This document shows positions 42,670 through 58,700 of a DNA stretch of 64,000 bases, in pieces. A program made the position numbers and the translations under genes. The first letter of the stretch is position 1; the number at the start of each line of letters is the position of its first letter. Source of the DNA: Trichoplax sp. H2 (lineage: Eukaryota > Placozoa > Uniplacotomia > Trichoplacea); contig NOWV01000129.1 of the NCBI GenBank assembly GCA_003344405.1, positions 124,001-188,000 of the forward strand. The letters run 5' to 3'. The notes under the pieces are model-generated. The model saw only the letters and a program-made list of their open reading frames with translations. It made no database searches and was not told the DNA's origin.

Positions 42670-43085
42670 ATGTATCATGCCGAAAGTAGATCCCTTGCTA
42701 ATAGTGTTCTGCATCGTACTGAGAAATCACTCAAATGAATGGACTTTTCCATTTTTAATAAAATTGTTTTGTCCGGGATCAAGCATCCATTTCATGCCCG
42801 TAGTAGATCCCTTGCTAATGGTGTTCTACATCGCACTGAGAAGTCACTCAAATGAATGGACTTCTCTATTCTTAATAAGATTGTTTTGTCCAAGGATCAA
42901 GCATCCATTTCATGCTGAAAGTAGATCCCTTGCTAATAGTGTTCTACATTGTACTGAGAAGTTACTCAAACGAATGGACTTCTCTATTCTTAATAAGATT
43001 GTTTTATCAAGGGATCAAGCATCCATTTCATGCTGAAAGTAGATTCCTTGCTAGTAGTATTCTGCATCGTAGTGAGAAGTCGTTC
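42670..43085. repeat. 117/118-bp tandem repeat, about 3.6 copies
   Basis: The word gtagatcccttgctaat restarts at 42686, 42803, 42921 and (changed) 43039. Each unit also carries actcaaatgaatggacttct and caagcatccatttcatgc. The first spacing is 117 (frame kept) and the next two are 118 (frame lost). The 119-codon open frame across it therefore repeats its protein words only for the first two copies; it is an artefact. A decayed half-unit sits at about 43255-43300. Confidence 0.93.
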
Positions 43086-43723
43086 TGAACTTGGGATTGA
43101 CTAGCTTTGATCGTTGTACGATCAAATTGGAGTTTTAGCGGATTTTAGGGGTACTTCAGAGTACTTGGCAGAACTCTACTTGCTAGGCGATGAAAACTCA
43201 GTATGGAAACGATCTTGAGGTTAAGGCATGAACTGCTGTATTCTAAATGGGATTGAATTGTCCATGGATCGAGCATCCATTTGATGATGAAAGTCGATTG
43301 AACTCTGACTTACAGTATCGAAAATCATAATATCTCCTTCATCGATCTACGGTGGAAGCTTGACTAATGCAGATACGAGCGCGTTTGATGGGAAGAGGTA
43401 GAGACTATTTGAAGAAGCCTTAGGAGCAACGGCTTCAATTCGTTGTCCAGGGAACCCTCTATAGGTAGTTAGAATAGAGTTTACTAGACGTTTTACTATA
43501 AAGGCTATGGGGATTAGGGGTTGCATAGATACTTTTTAGATAGCTATCCGTCTTAACATCCAATGCCGCTTCCCGTAGGTATCATTCGACATTGGACTAG
43601 CACAGGCTGTCGTACACTATCACATCGACGATAAAACAAGTACAAGAGTACGTCATGTGTTTTGTTGATTTTCTTCCAGCTAAATGTTGTTGAGTCACCA
43701 TTCGTCCTGGATTATGTACAGCA

Positions 43724-43783
43724 GGGCGTTCCACAGCATTTGCTGGTGACCATATACACATGGCTAACCATGGTGGAACGCCC
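43724..43783. repeat. 11-bp perfect inverted repeat (hairpin potential)
   Basis: GGGCGTTCCAC at 43724-43734 is matched by GTGGAACGCCC at 43773-43783, separated by 38 bp. The stem is GC-rich in an AT-rich area. A 75-codon plus-strand frame (43662-43889) covers it but has no recognisable family. Function unknown. Confidence 0.6.
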
Positions 43784-44073
43784 TAATGGACAGTATATGA
43801 GAGCACACCACCACAGGAAAGACCGTAAGAAAACACACAACCTGTCGTTCAAGAACATCGAACACGGAACTGCCTTGAAACATTTTTGATCGCTTTTGCA
43901 AATGGTTCAAGTCAGCGTAGCCTCTGCTCTCCCTTCGTAGATATTCGATAAGAAGTAAAGAGAAAGCATACTGTACGACGTTATGGTATAGACTAGAGAA
44001 AATGACTGGCAGTTGGGTAAACATTATTTTGCCGTCCTTTCCTGGCCAAAATCAGCATTAGGTCTGCCGATAA

Positions 44074-44122
44074 CAAGTTTATTTATTTTTTTTTCTACTG
44101 ATTAAATAAAAAAATAAACTTT
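44074..44122. repeat. A/T-rich imperfect hairpin
   Basis: aagtttatttattttttttt is followed after a short loop by aaataaaaaaataaactt, an imperfect inverted repeat. It lies about 0.5 kb upstream of the first recognised aminopeptidase exon. It could be an incidental A/T tract. Confidence 0.35.
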
Positions 44123-44620
44123 TATTCACCGACCGTGACATGTTGATAAGTTAGCGGTAGGGTTACCAATCAAGAATGCAAAGTAGCAAGGTCCAGTAGT
44201 TGTTATTCTCTTGCTGAATTTAAATTTTCATGCAATTGGCATTTTTCACTCATTCTTGTTCGATGACCATCTGAGTGCAAGATGCGTTGGTCAACTTACC
44301 TTCAGATCTTTTGTGTCGCTTTAGGTAAGACGTTATTGTTCAAGTAGGAGAAAAAATAGAATTCCTGATGAAAAGTGGATATAGTCTTTTCCTGTAATTG
44401 TTAATGTCAATCTCGATCTTGCGATAGTCAATGGCCATCACTACAAATTGTCATCAAAATGAATTTTAGGAAAACTTGCCTAGTTTCGATTAGTGACTTT
44501 GGAAGTTACGATTAGAAATAAAATGTTTCATGAAATGACAGTTATTGTAATACGAGTACAATTGAAATACCAAATGTTTTACTGGTTATAACTTTGGATT
44601 CTATTTCAATACTTTATTAG

Positions 44621-47600
44621 TATTTGTGGTCGGCGCTCAAGGAGATGCTGCCAAGCCAGAGTGCAGTCAAAATCAGGTAATTTTTGCTAATGTCGACCTA
44701 ATTAAGTTATTATGAATTGTTATACAGTAGTTTATTTTCTAATGTCGACATTATGCAGGATATGTCCGGCAATTTCGTTTTTTCTGAATACGTTTCAAGT
44801 ATACTGTGTATTTTATGCCTTGGCAGAGCACATGCATTCCTATAAGAATTCGTTAATTTTGATGTACTGTATGGCTACTAGACAATCATTCAATTTTTAG
44901 TCTGGACAAATTCGATGTTCGCATTTAATATAGGAATTATTTCACCAATTTATATCGCACACGTGATAGGTATTTATGTGCATCGAAGCCAACTGGTTTT
45001 TAAGCCTCTCAAAGGCTTATGGATAGCAAGCTACCTTAACGTATCGTAGATTGATCTGCTAATACTTGATGCACAAATAATTGATGCTCTCTGCTGCAAA
45101 TTTCCGTAAACTATTTATCTGCCATACACTAATCCAAACATACTTAACTGCTCATTTGTCCTAAAATAGTTTAATTTTGACATTTAATTCTTGTGTTATT
45201 GAATGTATTTTAGCCACAAGGTACCGATGACAGATTGAAAACTTTGCGTAGTCATCTAGCGCAAGACAGTAATAACATTCATGCATACATCATTCCTGCT
45301 GGTGATGCCCATCAGGTACGTTCATAAGATATACGAGTATATCGCCATCAAGGAAACTATCTGCGCCAAATAAACATGCTTAAAAAGCTCACAGTACTTC
45401 GATAGATTCTATTTACATCAGGCCTAATAGTCAACTGTAATCATAGTCACCAGTAAAAGTGAGATTTTGCAAGAATACATCATCCATAATTGTCAATGAC
45501 AGCCTACTGAATACTTGAAATCGATTGATCATATTGAATAACCCATTATCCTTTATATAGAGCGAATACATAGCTCCTTATTCCATGAGAAGGAAATTTA
45601 TCTCTGGTTTTACTGGCTCGGCAGGTAAATTCTCCGCCAGTTTTTAGACTGTATGTCGATCCCTATAAGTGTGGTATAACAGCAAAATAAATATGTATAT
45701 AGTGCAATGTGACAGTGATAATTGTGTTATTATTATATATACAATATAAAAGAAAACTAAAAATGGAAAAAAACACACAGGCTGTAGAACCTTAATTTGA
45801 TTATGCATTCTATCGCCATGATAAGGTACGGCCATTGTTACCAGAACTAAAGCCGCTCTATGGACAGATGGACGCTATTTCCTTCAGGGAGCGGATGAAT
45901 TAGATTGTAATTGGATTTTAATGAAAGCTGGTATGATTATAATTTTACTTTTTAAATCTCAATTTATCGTTTAGCTAGTGAGCTTTTTACCAATTATTTA
46001 TGCAAAAGGTTTCAGTGCAGCAAGTTCTTGCATTGAAGATATGAATAGAATAACAAATAAATGCAGAGGTGTCTTTATTAAATGAACTATTGCTTATTAT
46101 CTTTCATTCATAATTAAGGCTTACCAACTACTCCCAGTCAGACTACCTGGTTAAATCAGGTATTAAAATATCTTTAATTATTGTTTGACTACTATCTAAT
46201 TCAGTAAATATTACATAATAGAGAACTATAGCTTGATATGCGGTTCAGAATACTTAAAGTAGATTGATGTAAATTGTTTTGTATGACAGTAGCTTTGGCA
46301 AATAATAATTGAATATTCACATTTACGATCATAAGTTAATACAATTTCAGAACATTTAGTCATTTAATAATTTATTTAAAATATTTGCTGCTAGTATTGT
46401 ACTTTATGCAGTTGCCTAACCAGTTATATAGAAAGTATACTCTATTTTAGAAGGATTAATTTTAATTATCTCTCTTTTCAGGAATTGCCAGCCGGTGCTA
46501 ATGTAGGAGCTGATCCTTTCCTATTATCTATCAGTAAGTGTCCTGTTTTTAAGTCTACTCTTCAGGCTCAATCGATATAGGCAGTATAATACTGTACTTG
46601 AATCATTTTGAAGTTTGCGATAATATAGTTATCATTATTTGATGCAGATATTGCTTAACAATAGTGTACCTTACTGAAGTTGTAACAGATGTTATTTCTT
46701 GGCTTTGTATGCTCCCGCAATTAAAAACTAAGCTATGAATTCTTTATGTTATGATTATGATAGATTCATGGTCATCATATGAAAAGGTGAAACTACATTG
46801 AAACTTTACGATCGTTTTCTTCGGCTATATATAATCAGATTCAAGTTCTGCTGTCCTTATCCAATATTTTTACTTTAATTCCGATCTGTAGGCCTTGGCT
46901 ACTGCAGGACATAAAATGATCCCAATAAGTGAAAATTTGGTTGACAAAGTATGGCTTGATAAACCAAGCAGGCCTGATGCAGCCTTAATTGCTATGGAAA
47001 ATTTTTACACCGGTATAGTGACAAATTATTTTCTTTGCAATAACTTTCATCATCTTCTTCTGTATACGTAATGATATAGCTATCATTAATATCCTCTGTT
47101 CATTACCTACAATAAACTTAATCAATGTGTATTGATGTTGATTATATTTGTGGTATTAACTAAATTTTAGGCAGATCGTGGAAATCAAAAATCGATGAAT
47201 TGCGTGGTCAATTACGAGCAAAAGGAACATTTGCAATTATAGTACCAGCATTGGATAATGTTGCTTGTAAGATAAATTTATAATTTATGCCTTTTTTGAT
47301 TAAGTCGATTGCCTATGATTAGACAATTGCGAGTGCAATTCATATGCAATCGTCAACATAATGTAGTGGCGGTGCACATAGTTATTACTAGTGCGTACAG
47401 TAACAGTAGCAAGCATATTAAGGCTATACACATACGAACAGTAATTATACAGAATGAGTAATGTTCAATGATGTCCTCGTCTTTTCTGAAATAAGTATTT
47501 AAAACCTGGGTTTTATGGTATCGTTGAGGATTGTTATCATTGATTGTTTATATTATTATACTATGCAATTACTATAAAACTACTATTGTCCTATTTTATC

Positions 47601-50600
47601 TGTAACTACGTAGAAAGATCTAATTATAATTACTGGTATGCCAAGTATAATACTTGACTGCTACATTCGATAATAAATTAATTTCACTTAACGGAGTTAT
47701 CAAATTTTTAATTTAGGGCTATTAAATCTTCGTGGTGATGATGTTCCATATAATCCTGTCTTTTTCTCTTACGTTATTGTAACGCTCGATACCATTGAGT
47801 AAGCTAATAGAATGTCAGTTAAATGAGACTGATTTGTTTGAGTTACGAAAGTGCATACGCACTTTATGACCACTGCACCTGAACGTAATCATTGAAATAC
47901 CACTATCGATATATCCTAATAGATTATACATAGATGAATCAAAGGTCAAACCAGCTAACATTAGAACACATTTGGAATTGGATAATTGTGCTAATCCACA
48001 TTGTATCACAGTCAAGCCGTACAATCAAATTTTGACTGGCATTAAGGCTATTAGTGATGGAAATCCGACTGGCAAGATCTGGTTAAGTCCCAGAACTTCA
48101 AGTTTCGCTATTTATAATCAAGTAAAACCTGTAAGTTTATCTCATAGAGTAGTAAATATCAACGCATATCATTACATTTGTTTTGTAATCTTTAAGTGAG
48201 ATCGAAGCTGTGTAAAAGTTATTGAAGACTATACGAATTGCTAACAATATTCGTCCTACGTATTTACGTCTTTATAGGAACAACGCTACTTGGAACCATC
48301 TCCAATTTCGTTAACAAAAGCTATGAAGAATGACGTCGAGAGACAACGTATGAGGGAAACTTACGTAAGTATAGATACATTAGATTCCACTACGTATGTA
48401 ATAATTAAACTAATTGCATGATGTAGGTTTACATTATCTACTTTTGTATTAACTGGTAATGTATTATCATGCTACTTCAAAACCATGATTTCATAGATCC
48501 AAGAATCTGCTCTCTATTGTCAATTTATGGCTTGGCTTAGCAAAGAGGTGTGTTAGTTAAATTCTATTTGTATTATATGAACTTAAAATTTACTTTGTTT
48601 TGTACACTTTGTTATTACGTTTGTGTAATTTAAAATTAATAGAGTTAGAGTACATCATACGATGCAAGCACATAAAAAGGAATTGAAGCTTTGATGGCCA
48701 ATTGTTAATTTTTCCTTCAAATTTTATAGATCAAATCGAGACCCGCTAATTTAACAGAAATGTCTGCTGATAAGTACATGGAAAATATGCGATGGTAAGA
48801 CAGTAATTATTGGTTATCTTTTACTACATATGAGTATTTGATTAATATCATCAACGAGTAAATTAATTTACATCCATATTCAGGAACGCCTTCAAAGACT
48901 TTAAGGGACTGAGTTTTGCCACGATTTCTGCTGTCGGCCCTAATGGTGCTATCATCCACTACAAGTAAGTAATGTACATTGAATGGAAGTTAATGTCAGT
49001 ATTTACTTGACATATTTAGATAATTTGTGATTCAATATTTAAGTCGTGGTGGTATTTAAAGTTGAAAAATTTAACCGTAATTATAATTTACATTTGTTTT
49101 TGAATGCTTGAATCACAGTTTATGCAATCCAAGTTGATATCGATGGAATTTTTTCAACTTGATGGCTAATGTTATTTTACAATAAATGAGCTAATTAATT
49201 ATTGTCTATCATTATTCTTAAAAATACTTGTGTATCTTCTTCTTACTAGGGCATCTAAAAAATCCGATACAAAATTAGACCCTGATCAGATCTACTTATT
49301 AGATGCTGGTGGCCAATACCTGTTAGTAATAACAGCTAGCTTTATAGTAGTCATTTTTGAAATATTGATTTAAAAATTAGAATGTGATGTCTTTATCTGC
49401 AGTGGAATGATGCTATATTTAAAACTTGTATTTGACAATCAGTCTAATATTATATATTTTCAATCCCTAGCGGTGGTACTACTGACACCACAAGAACTTG
49501 GAAATTTACGCCTGGAACAGCATACGAAAGGGTAAGCATCTATTAAGACGATCTTTTTATCGTTAACGATTCTAGAGATCGAATCAAGTAGATAACTATT
49601 TATCACGTGAAAGTAGAATAATTCTTTTTTGTGGCCTGGGATTTAGGAATGCTTTACTCGAGTTTTAATGGGCCAAATCGATTTAGCTCGAGCAGTTTGG
49701 CCAGAAGGTACACATGGCCGAGTTATTGATATTTTTGCCCGCCAACCTCTCTACCAAGCAGGCCTGCAATACAGGCACGGTACTGGACATGGTATCGGAA
49801 TTTTCTTAAACGTTCATGAAGGTTAGTATACCCTTAACTTTAAAATTGTTCATCAATAAACTACCATATAGTGTTATTCTGAAAGTGATACTCATCAGCA
49901 TCCTAATCTAACGTACATATTTGACAATAAATAAACTGAATACGCCTCGCTCTAGGTCCTGGACGTATTGCATCTGGTGTCCCACGGTATTATGAAAAAC
50001 CATTAGCACCCGGCATGTTCTTTTCAGACGGTAAGAAATCTAAATTTGATTTTCATGTACAATTCATGCCTGAAGTTTATCCTCGATTTAATTATTAAGG
50101 TGCTGTTCTAGTAATTAAAATTACTCTGTAATGTTTTTTATCAGAACCTGGATATTATGAAGCAGGTAAATTTGGCATCCGATTGGAAACTGTCGTTATG
50201 GTTAAAAAAGCAAAGACTCCTGTAAGTTGATATAGTGCTATAATGTACATATGCATGCATGCAATTTAATGTCCGCAATGTTTGTATTAATTAAAAAAAT
50301 ATCGTAAGCGAGTATCAGATCCACTTTAAAAGGCTAGAAAACAATTTATGGGATATAGTCCTATATGCAACGTTATGACTAATTACAGTATATGATAATT
50401 TAATTTATCAAAAGATTGTATAAATTTATTTTGGGTGTAAGTGACTGGTATTTTATTTTTTAGTATAATTATGAAGGAATGCAATTCTTGGACTTTGAAG
50501 TTATTACTTTTGTAAGTTTGTTAAATACTGGATAGTAGTTGCGTGTAGCGTTAACTGAGATAAAATATCTTGTAAGGTGTTGTTCCTACTTATAATATGC

Positions 50601-51058
50601 TCAAGTATTAATAAAGCTATAGTTAAAGGTATATTTAGCGTAAAAATTAGAGTTTATGCTTGCTATTTTTTTAGGTTCCAATTGATATCATCAATTTAAT
50701 AGACCTTAAATTGATGAGCAAAGAACAGGTTAGATTCAACGGTTATTATGTTGGATGATTGGTAACGTTAAAATATGTATAATATGTATTTAATGTTTTT
50801 GTGTCTATTAACTTGAAAATATAGAGAGTCTGGTTGAACAAGTACAACTCAGATATTCGCACTAAAGTTGGCCCTTATTTGAAGGAACGTAAATGGGATG
50901 AAGGTTACAACTGGATGTTGGAATACACTAAACCTATTCCAATTACCGATGAACAGCCTCCTAACGGCAACAGCGCTTATAGTTCTTCTAATACTGTAGC
51001 TATTGCTTTAGTTACTGCCACTTTGATGATGATTGTTAACTATTTCAATCGCCACTAA
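44621..51058 (+). CDS. XPNPEP2: Xaa-Pro aminopeptidase (aminopeptidase P), secreted/membrane type, 5' exon missing
   Basis: An M24 metallopeptidase that removes the N-terminal residue before proline. Exons: 44621-44676, 45214-45315, 45561-45624, 45826-45930, 46119-46159, 46482-46533, 46764-46786, 46892-47012, 47171-47266, 47717-47798, 47923-48130, 48278-48364, 48497-48547, 48730-48794, 48884-48964, 49250-49321, 49471-49531, 49647-49821, 49956-50030, 50145-50221, 50464-50511, 50675-50728, 50825-51058. This gives about 676 codons, all in phase. The start ATG was not found; it must lie in an upstream exon ending in phase 1. Metal ligands are present: Asp in LLDAGG, Asp in GGTTDTTRT, His in HGTGHGIG, Glu in SDEPGYY, Glu in GIRLET. 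Exon 1 here gives FVVGAQG, the end of a signal peptide. A hydrophobic stretch ([14 protein letters not shown]) near the C-terminus suggests a GPI signal or tail anchor, as in XPNPEP2. The catalytic part reads equally like XPNPEP1. Confidence 0.93.
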
Positions 51059-51208
51059 TGCAGGTGTAAATCGAATCAAATCTTAAATGTAGCTTCCTCT
51101 ACTTTGTGTGATGATTTTATATGTTATCGTTTAATATAATGTTAATTTTTGTTTGTTTGTCATCTCAAGTTCGTATTCCAAATGTGTGTATTAACTGTTA
51201 AGAGTCGA

Positions 51209-51214
51209 ATAAAA
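51209..51214 (+). terminator. candidate poly(A) signal of the aminopeptidase gene
   Basis: AATAAA lies 150 bp after the TAA stop, in a context (gtcgaataaaaag) typical of a 3' end. No closer canonical signal is seen. Confidence 0.5.
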
Positions 51215-52032
51215 AGATGATATATTGATCAATGGTAATTTACTTGAAGCGCAATTAATTCGCGTCGGTGGCGACGGTTAATCGCTTATAATTCTATCAA
51301 AAGGCGATAGTACAATACTATACTCATTACGGACATTTTCACTGACTGCAATACACCAAATGGGAGTAGCGATAGCGTAATGCTTTTCCACGATATTACG
51401 CTAAATTCGTTATGCATTACGTGTATAGTTACTACAGTTACTAAAGTCCATTTTCCAGTATAATTAAGCGAGATTGTATCAATAATTTTATTACATCCTT
51501 GATATTATCACTGCCTGTACATTTGTAACTAGAGTTTCAAATTTACATTCATTCTTATCGCAAAACGTTATGATTGTAGTCAAATTGTCAATACGTACTT
51601 AATATAATTCGAAAGTTAGAACAGTTTCGATCTTTCAATAGAACAAAAAATTATTTACAATCTTTAGATTAGGCATAAGAATAGAACCAAAGTAATTGCG
51701 TCAAATTAGCGTTCGTAGGATATAGTAGCTCATGGATACATCAAATTGTACTGATGGTACAGCAAATGAAAATGAATTCACAAATACTGTGTGAATGTAA
51801 CAGTGAATGCGAACTAAAATTACTACGTAGCAAAAATTTCATGACATAGCCAGATGTAAGAATAATGAGTCAATTTACGTAATAGTATATTTCTCTTTAT
51901 ATCAATTAATTACCCAAATGTTCATATAAATTTATGGTAGTAATACTGAATGAATAAATTCATTATAAAATCAAGAGAATTATAAAGCACATGCAACACT
52001 GGGTAAAATTAAATTTTGAGTATACTCGTACA
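51215..52032. other. convergent intergenic region, nothing recognised
   Basis: This is the shared 3' flank of the aminopeptidase (+) and thymidylate kinase (-) genes. It is AT-rich and has no open frame with family signal. Confidence 0.5.
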
Positions 52033-54878
<2,846 letters not shown>

Positions 54879-55013
54879 AGTTTGAGTGGTTAGCCAGCGT
54901 CCAGAAAAATAACGATGGTAGTGATAATGGCAGTAATAGTTAGGCCAAAAAGACGCCAAAGAGATGATCGGAAATCGGTTTGCAAGGCCAAAAAAGGAGC
55001 CTAATCGACGCAT

Positions 55014-55680
55014 ATATGGCGGTGGTCCTTAAAATATTGGTCTGAATATTGAAATTGGCGGGAAGACGATGGTTGCCCTACGTGCCCTCGAGAGGGAGTG
55101 GCCGGTCGACAATCCAGTCAAAGTACGCAATCATTATCCTACGAGTATAGGAAAACACCTGGATTCAGTCACGAAAATTGGTTAAAAAGCCAGAGGAACG
55201 GCCCGTGGTCGTTTTATGTACTCCCATACGAAATGGGCAAATAGACTCTTTGCTGGTCATTTCAACTGTGCTCTACACCTGCAAGCGTATGCATACTGTA
55301 TAATACCAGAGACTGCCGAGACCACCTGATGCCCGTGTTTCGGACCACACCATGCACAGACGGACAGACTTGCCGAGACTCAAGGACAGAAATGAGGCCC
55401 AAAATGCCGGAAATATCGCAAAAATTAGTTTACTTTCAGTAGGGATCTTCCGTAGACCTGAGAAAACTTCGGTTCTACTAATGGAAGAACAGAAATGACG
55501 TTCGATAACTGCTTTTAAGCAGAACCTTGTAAAATAGAATGCATTTCAATGTAATATGACTTCATTTAGAAAATGAAGTCAGCTCTAGAATTGAGCTTTA
55601 AATGACATTATAACCAAGGGAAGAAGTGTTTGCAATACGTGCGATGCAGTTGAAATAACCAATAAAATAATCATCCTCCA
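55014..55680. promoter_or_regulatory. presumed DTYMK 5' flank
   Basis: Sequence upstream of the thymidylate kinase starts, locally GC-richer (55040-55400) like the other 5' flanks in this window. No core promoter element was assigned and no gene is seen on the plus strand. Confidence 0.35.
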
Positions 55681-55724
55681 CATTTTAGTAGAGTGAACGA
55701 CCGTTTCTCGTTTCTCTCTTTCTT

Positions 55725-55759
55725 TTTAGTAGTCCCTAACCATGCCAGGGACTACTAAA
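55725..55759. repeat. perfect 13-bp inverted repeat with 9-bp loop, extended imperfectly
   Basis: TTTAGTAGTCCCT (55725-55737), loop aaccatgcc, then AGGGACTACTAAA (55747-55759). Pyrimidine-rich tttctctctttctttt before it and aaaagaaactgtagagaagagaga after it extend the symmetry imperfectly over about 100 bp. It could be a foldback element, a structured RNA or a hairpin of unknown role. Confidence 0.75.
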
Positions 55760-55799
55760 CTACAATACAGTACTAAAAGAAACTGTAGAGAAGAGAGAG

Positions 55800-58700
55800 G
55801 GACTGTCGGCTTTCCTGGCCAAAATGTGGAAAGTGACTATTTTTCTCATCATTTTAGCTGCACTGTACTGTTGACACTCACTCTAGTTGACAGCTACCCT
55901 CCGAAGTAGCACAACAGATACCAAGTTAGTTCCGTACGGCCCCAATCTTCTAATATATCAAAAGTGACCAGCAAATTGGTCAGCCTTGCTATAGCTTGCA
56001 ATGAAAATCGTTGGCAGTACCTCTCGCTTTCCTTTTCTTTTATTCAATTTTCTAAGGCAAACTTTGGCATTCATGAAAAATTGCGAAGCGTACATAATTT
56101 CCATTTGTGCCTTCATGCAATGTTCTATTCTGATTGAATCTTCATAGTTTAAAGCTCTTCTGATGCCAAGGCGATAAGCTTTAATTCCGAATATTTTATT
56201 TAGGGCACCAGATAGGTTACTGTTATTTTAGCGCGATTAACTAACTTAAATAGCGACAGTATTGACTTTAATATAGGAGATTCTATATTGGTAGAGATAT
56301 CTCTTCTGTCATGATGATTGTAATGAAGTAGTCGACTAAAAGCGTATGAGCAATGTAATTAGTATTACGTATGCCACATTTGGAAAGATCGATGATATTA
56401 TATGGTACAATGATATTTGCAGGAGCTCCTATTGTATTAATTAGCTAAACTATAGTAACTTGTAAGATGGTAGATGATGATTTACCAGTTGTATATAAAG
56501 TGAGGCCTTTCTGTAGTTTACTAGTTTTTATCCTCGGTTAACATTAGAATCCCGCTCTCTCTCGCCTTGTAGTTAGCGTTTATACAATCCTTAGGGCTGT
56601 TTATGCTTTCTACGATAGAAAATAAGGAAGCTAAGTACTCTATCGTAATACGTAGGCTATATTATGTGATACTGTATACAGCAATCTCTTCATAGGAGTA
56701 GTAAAAGTCACGAAAACAGATACTAGGTATTAGTTGTTGTAGTCGCGCACTATATTAAAACTTGCACGTAATTATTGTTATTAGCTGAAATCATTACAGT
56801 TGTGCATGTCATAAGCTACTAGTGCTGTAGTTAGCAAGAATTATTTTCATCACGCTGCATAACATCTGGAGCAGCAGCCATACGTACCTCTAGTAAAGTT
56901 CTCATCAAGTAGTGCAGAAAATAAGAACTTCATTGTCCGATTTGCTAATAAGCTAATAAAGACATAGTTAAGGCAGAGGGGTTCATCGTGTTGTATGTAG
57001 GAATTAATCGATTTAGTATGAGAAGCAAGGTGCTATATCGAATTTGGCAGAGTAGGATACTTTAGGTATAAAGCATTGAGGTATTTATATTTAGACGGAC
57101 ATAAACAAAGCGATGTCTAGAACTCGCTCTAGCTCATTGGTGGAACTATATGTTGTGATAGGATATTATTTATAGAAATTTTGTTTCATATTAACCAAAT
57201 GAATAATTAGGTCAAATTCAATTGCCGGTGTATCAGCGGCCTTGATGACAACGATAAAAGCCGGTCAGAAATTTTGCTTTTAATGTGTTCTTTCTACCTT
57301 ACTTGGGTGAAAGGGATGATAAATGTAAAGATTATTATTCTACTATGAACCAATTACTTATAACTTTTTGAGTACAGTAGTATATAATTATATATGTATT
57401 GGAAATGAAATAAAGAATTAATTTTTGAAGAAAGGAGCTCAGCTTGGATTACTACAAGAAACGCTATTATCCTGCTTAACGGTAAATAATATTAAAATTG
57501 TAGCTGCATTCATTGAAAACTTAACGACAGTGTGATAAGTTACCGAACGGTGAATGATTGCATTTTTACATCACTTGCATGAAAATTTAAGCAGGAAATT
57601 ACCTCCCAGTGCTGTATAAAACTAAGACTAACTGATTGCAACATCGTTATCAAGGCTACAGAATTAATTTATCATCATTCCTATGAAAATGAATGTAAAA
57701 TAGGAGACTATATTATACACTTATTTGCGGAGGATGGAATTTCGTGGCAACGATTACATCACATTGGGAGTAAACAACAAATACAGCACATATTTCTATC
57801 TTGATCCACAGAGTACTGCAAGCAACTCAAAATCAATCATCCATGTGTCATAATCAAACCTACACCCAATGAGACTAGGTATACATGCCATTTACTGTTT
57901 GCGTCATCATGGATTCAGACAGGTTTTCACTTCTATTATATTTCCAGCAGGGATTTTGAAATAGAGAACACAAGCAGCAAATCACTTTTGAAATCCTAGT
58001 CAAAAGCAGTAAAGTTTTAAAACTCAGCAATAAATCGATAAAATCACATCAGTTTATTGATACTGTAGCCTATAAATAATATATAAACAAGTCTGGTATA
58101 TATCTAGTAACAAGAATGAAAGTAATACCGATATTAGCCTTAAGAGGAGTGGAGAATAAAAGATAGATTACGAGGGAATTCTCGCTGCCTAGTAACATTA
58201 TTTGCCTAGACATCGAATGTTCGCATAGTACTATTTATGAACTCCAAAAGTAGCAGAGGATTATTCGTTGATCAAATTGCGTAAATTATTTCTCATATAC
58301 ATTAGTTGTTAATTGATTGTCAACTACAGTTGAAATCAGTATATACTACAGCATGCCTATTGCATTGTGCCAGTATCGACAGTGGTAGTCTACGATACGG
58401 CTTATAATAAAGTATTGATTTCAAAGCAATTTTAATAATATACCGTACTAAAGAAGAAAATTAGCCTTAAATTTGTCATGGATTATAGTAATTGAAATAA
58501 TATCTTAGTCTGTGAAAGTGAGTTAGGCTATACGTCATATATATTGCAGTATATAAGTGAGATCATTAATATGATCATTAGATAAATCATTTACAGCACA
58601 TTGTTTGCTTGCGTATAACTTTTGCTACTATTGAATTGATTACCTCTAACCCTAATCTAATCTGAAATATTATTCTATGATTTATGCATCTACTTCAGAG

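Noticed and set aside
42677-43036. 119-codon plus-strand frame with internal protein repeat
   Set aside because: The 118-bp unit changes frame after the second copy, so the protein repeat is not maintained.
44585-44620. Extension of the first aminopeptidase exon upstream to give a longer signal peptide
   Set aside because: The frame reads well ([13 protein letters not shown]) but meets a TGA with no ATG before it; a TAG acceptor at 44620 explains the open stretch as a pyrimidine-rich intron end.
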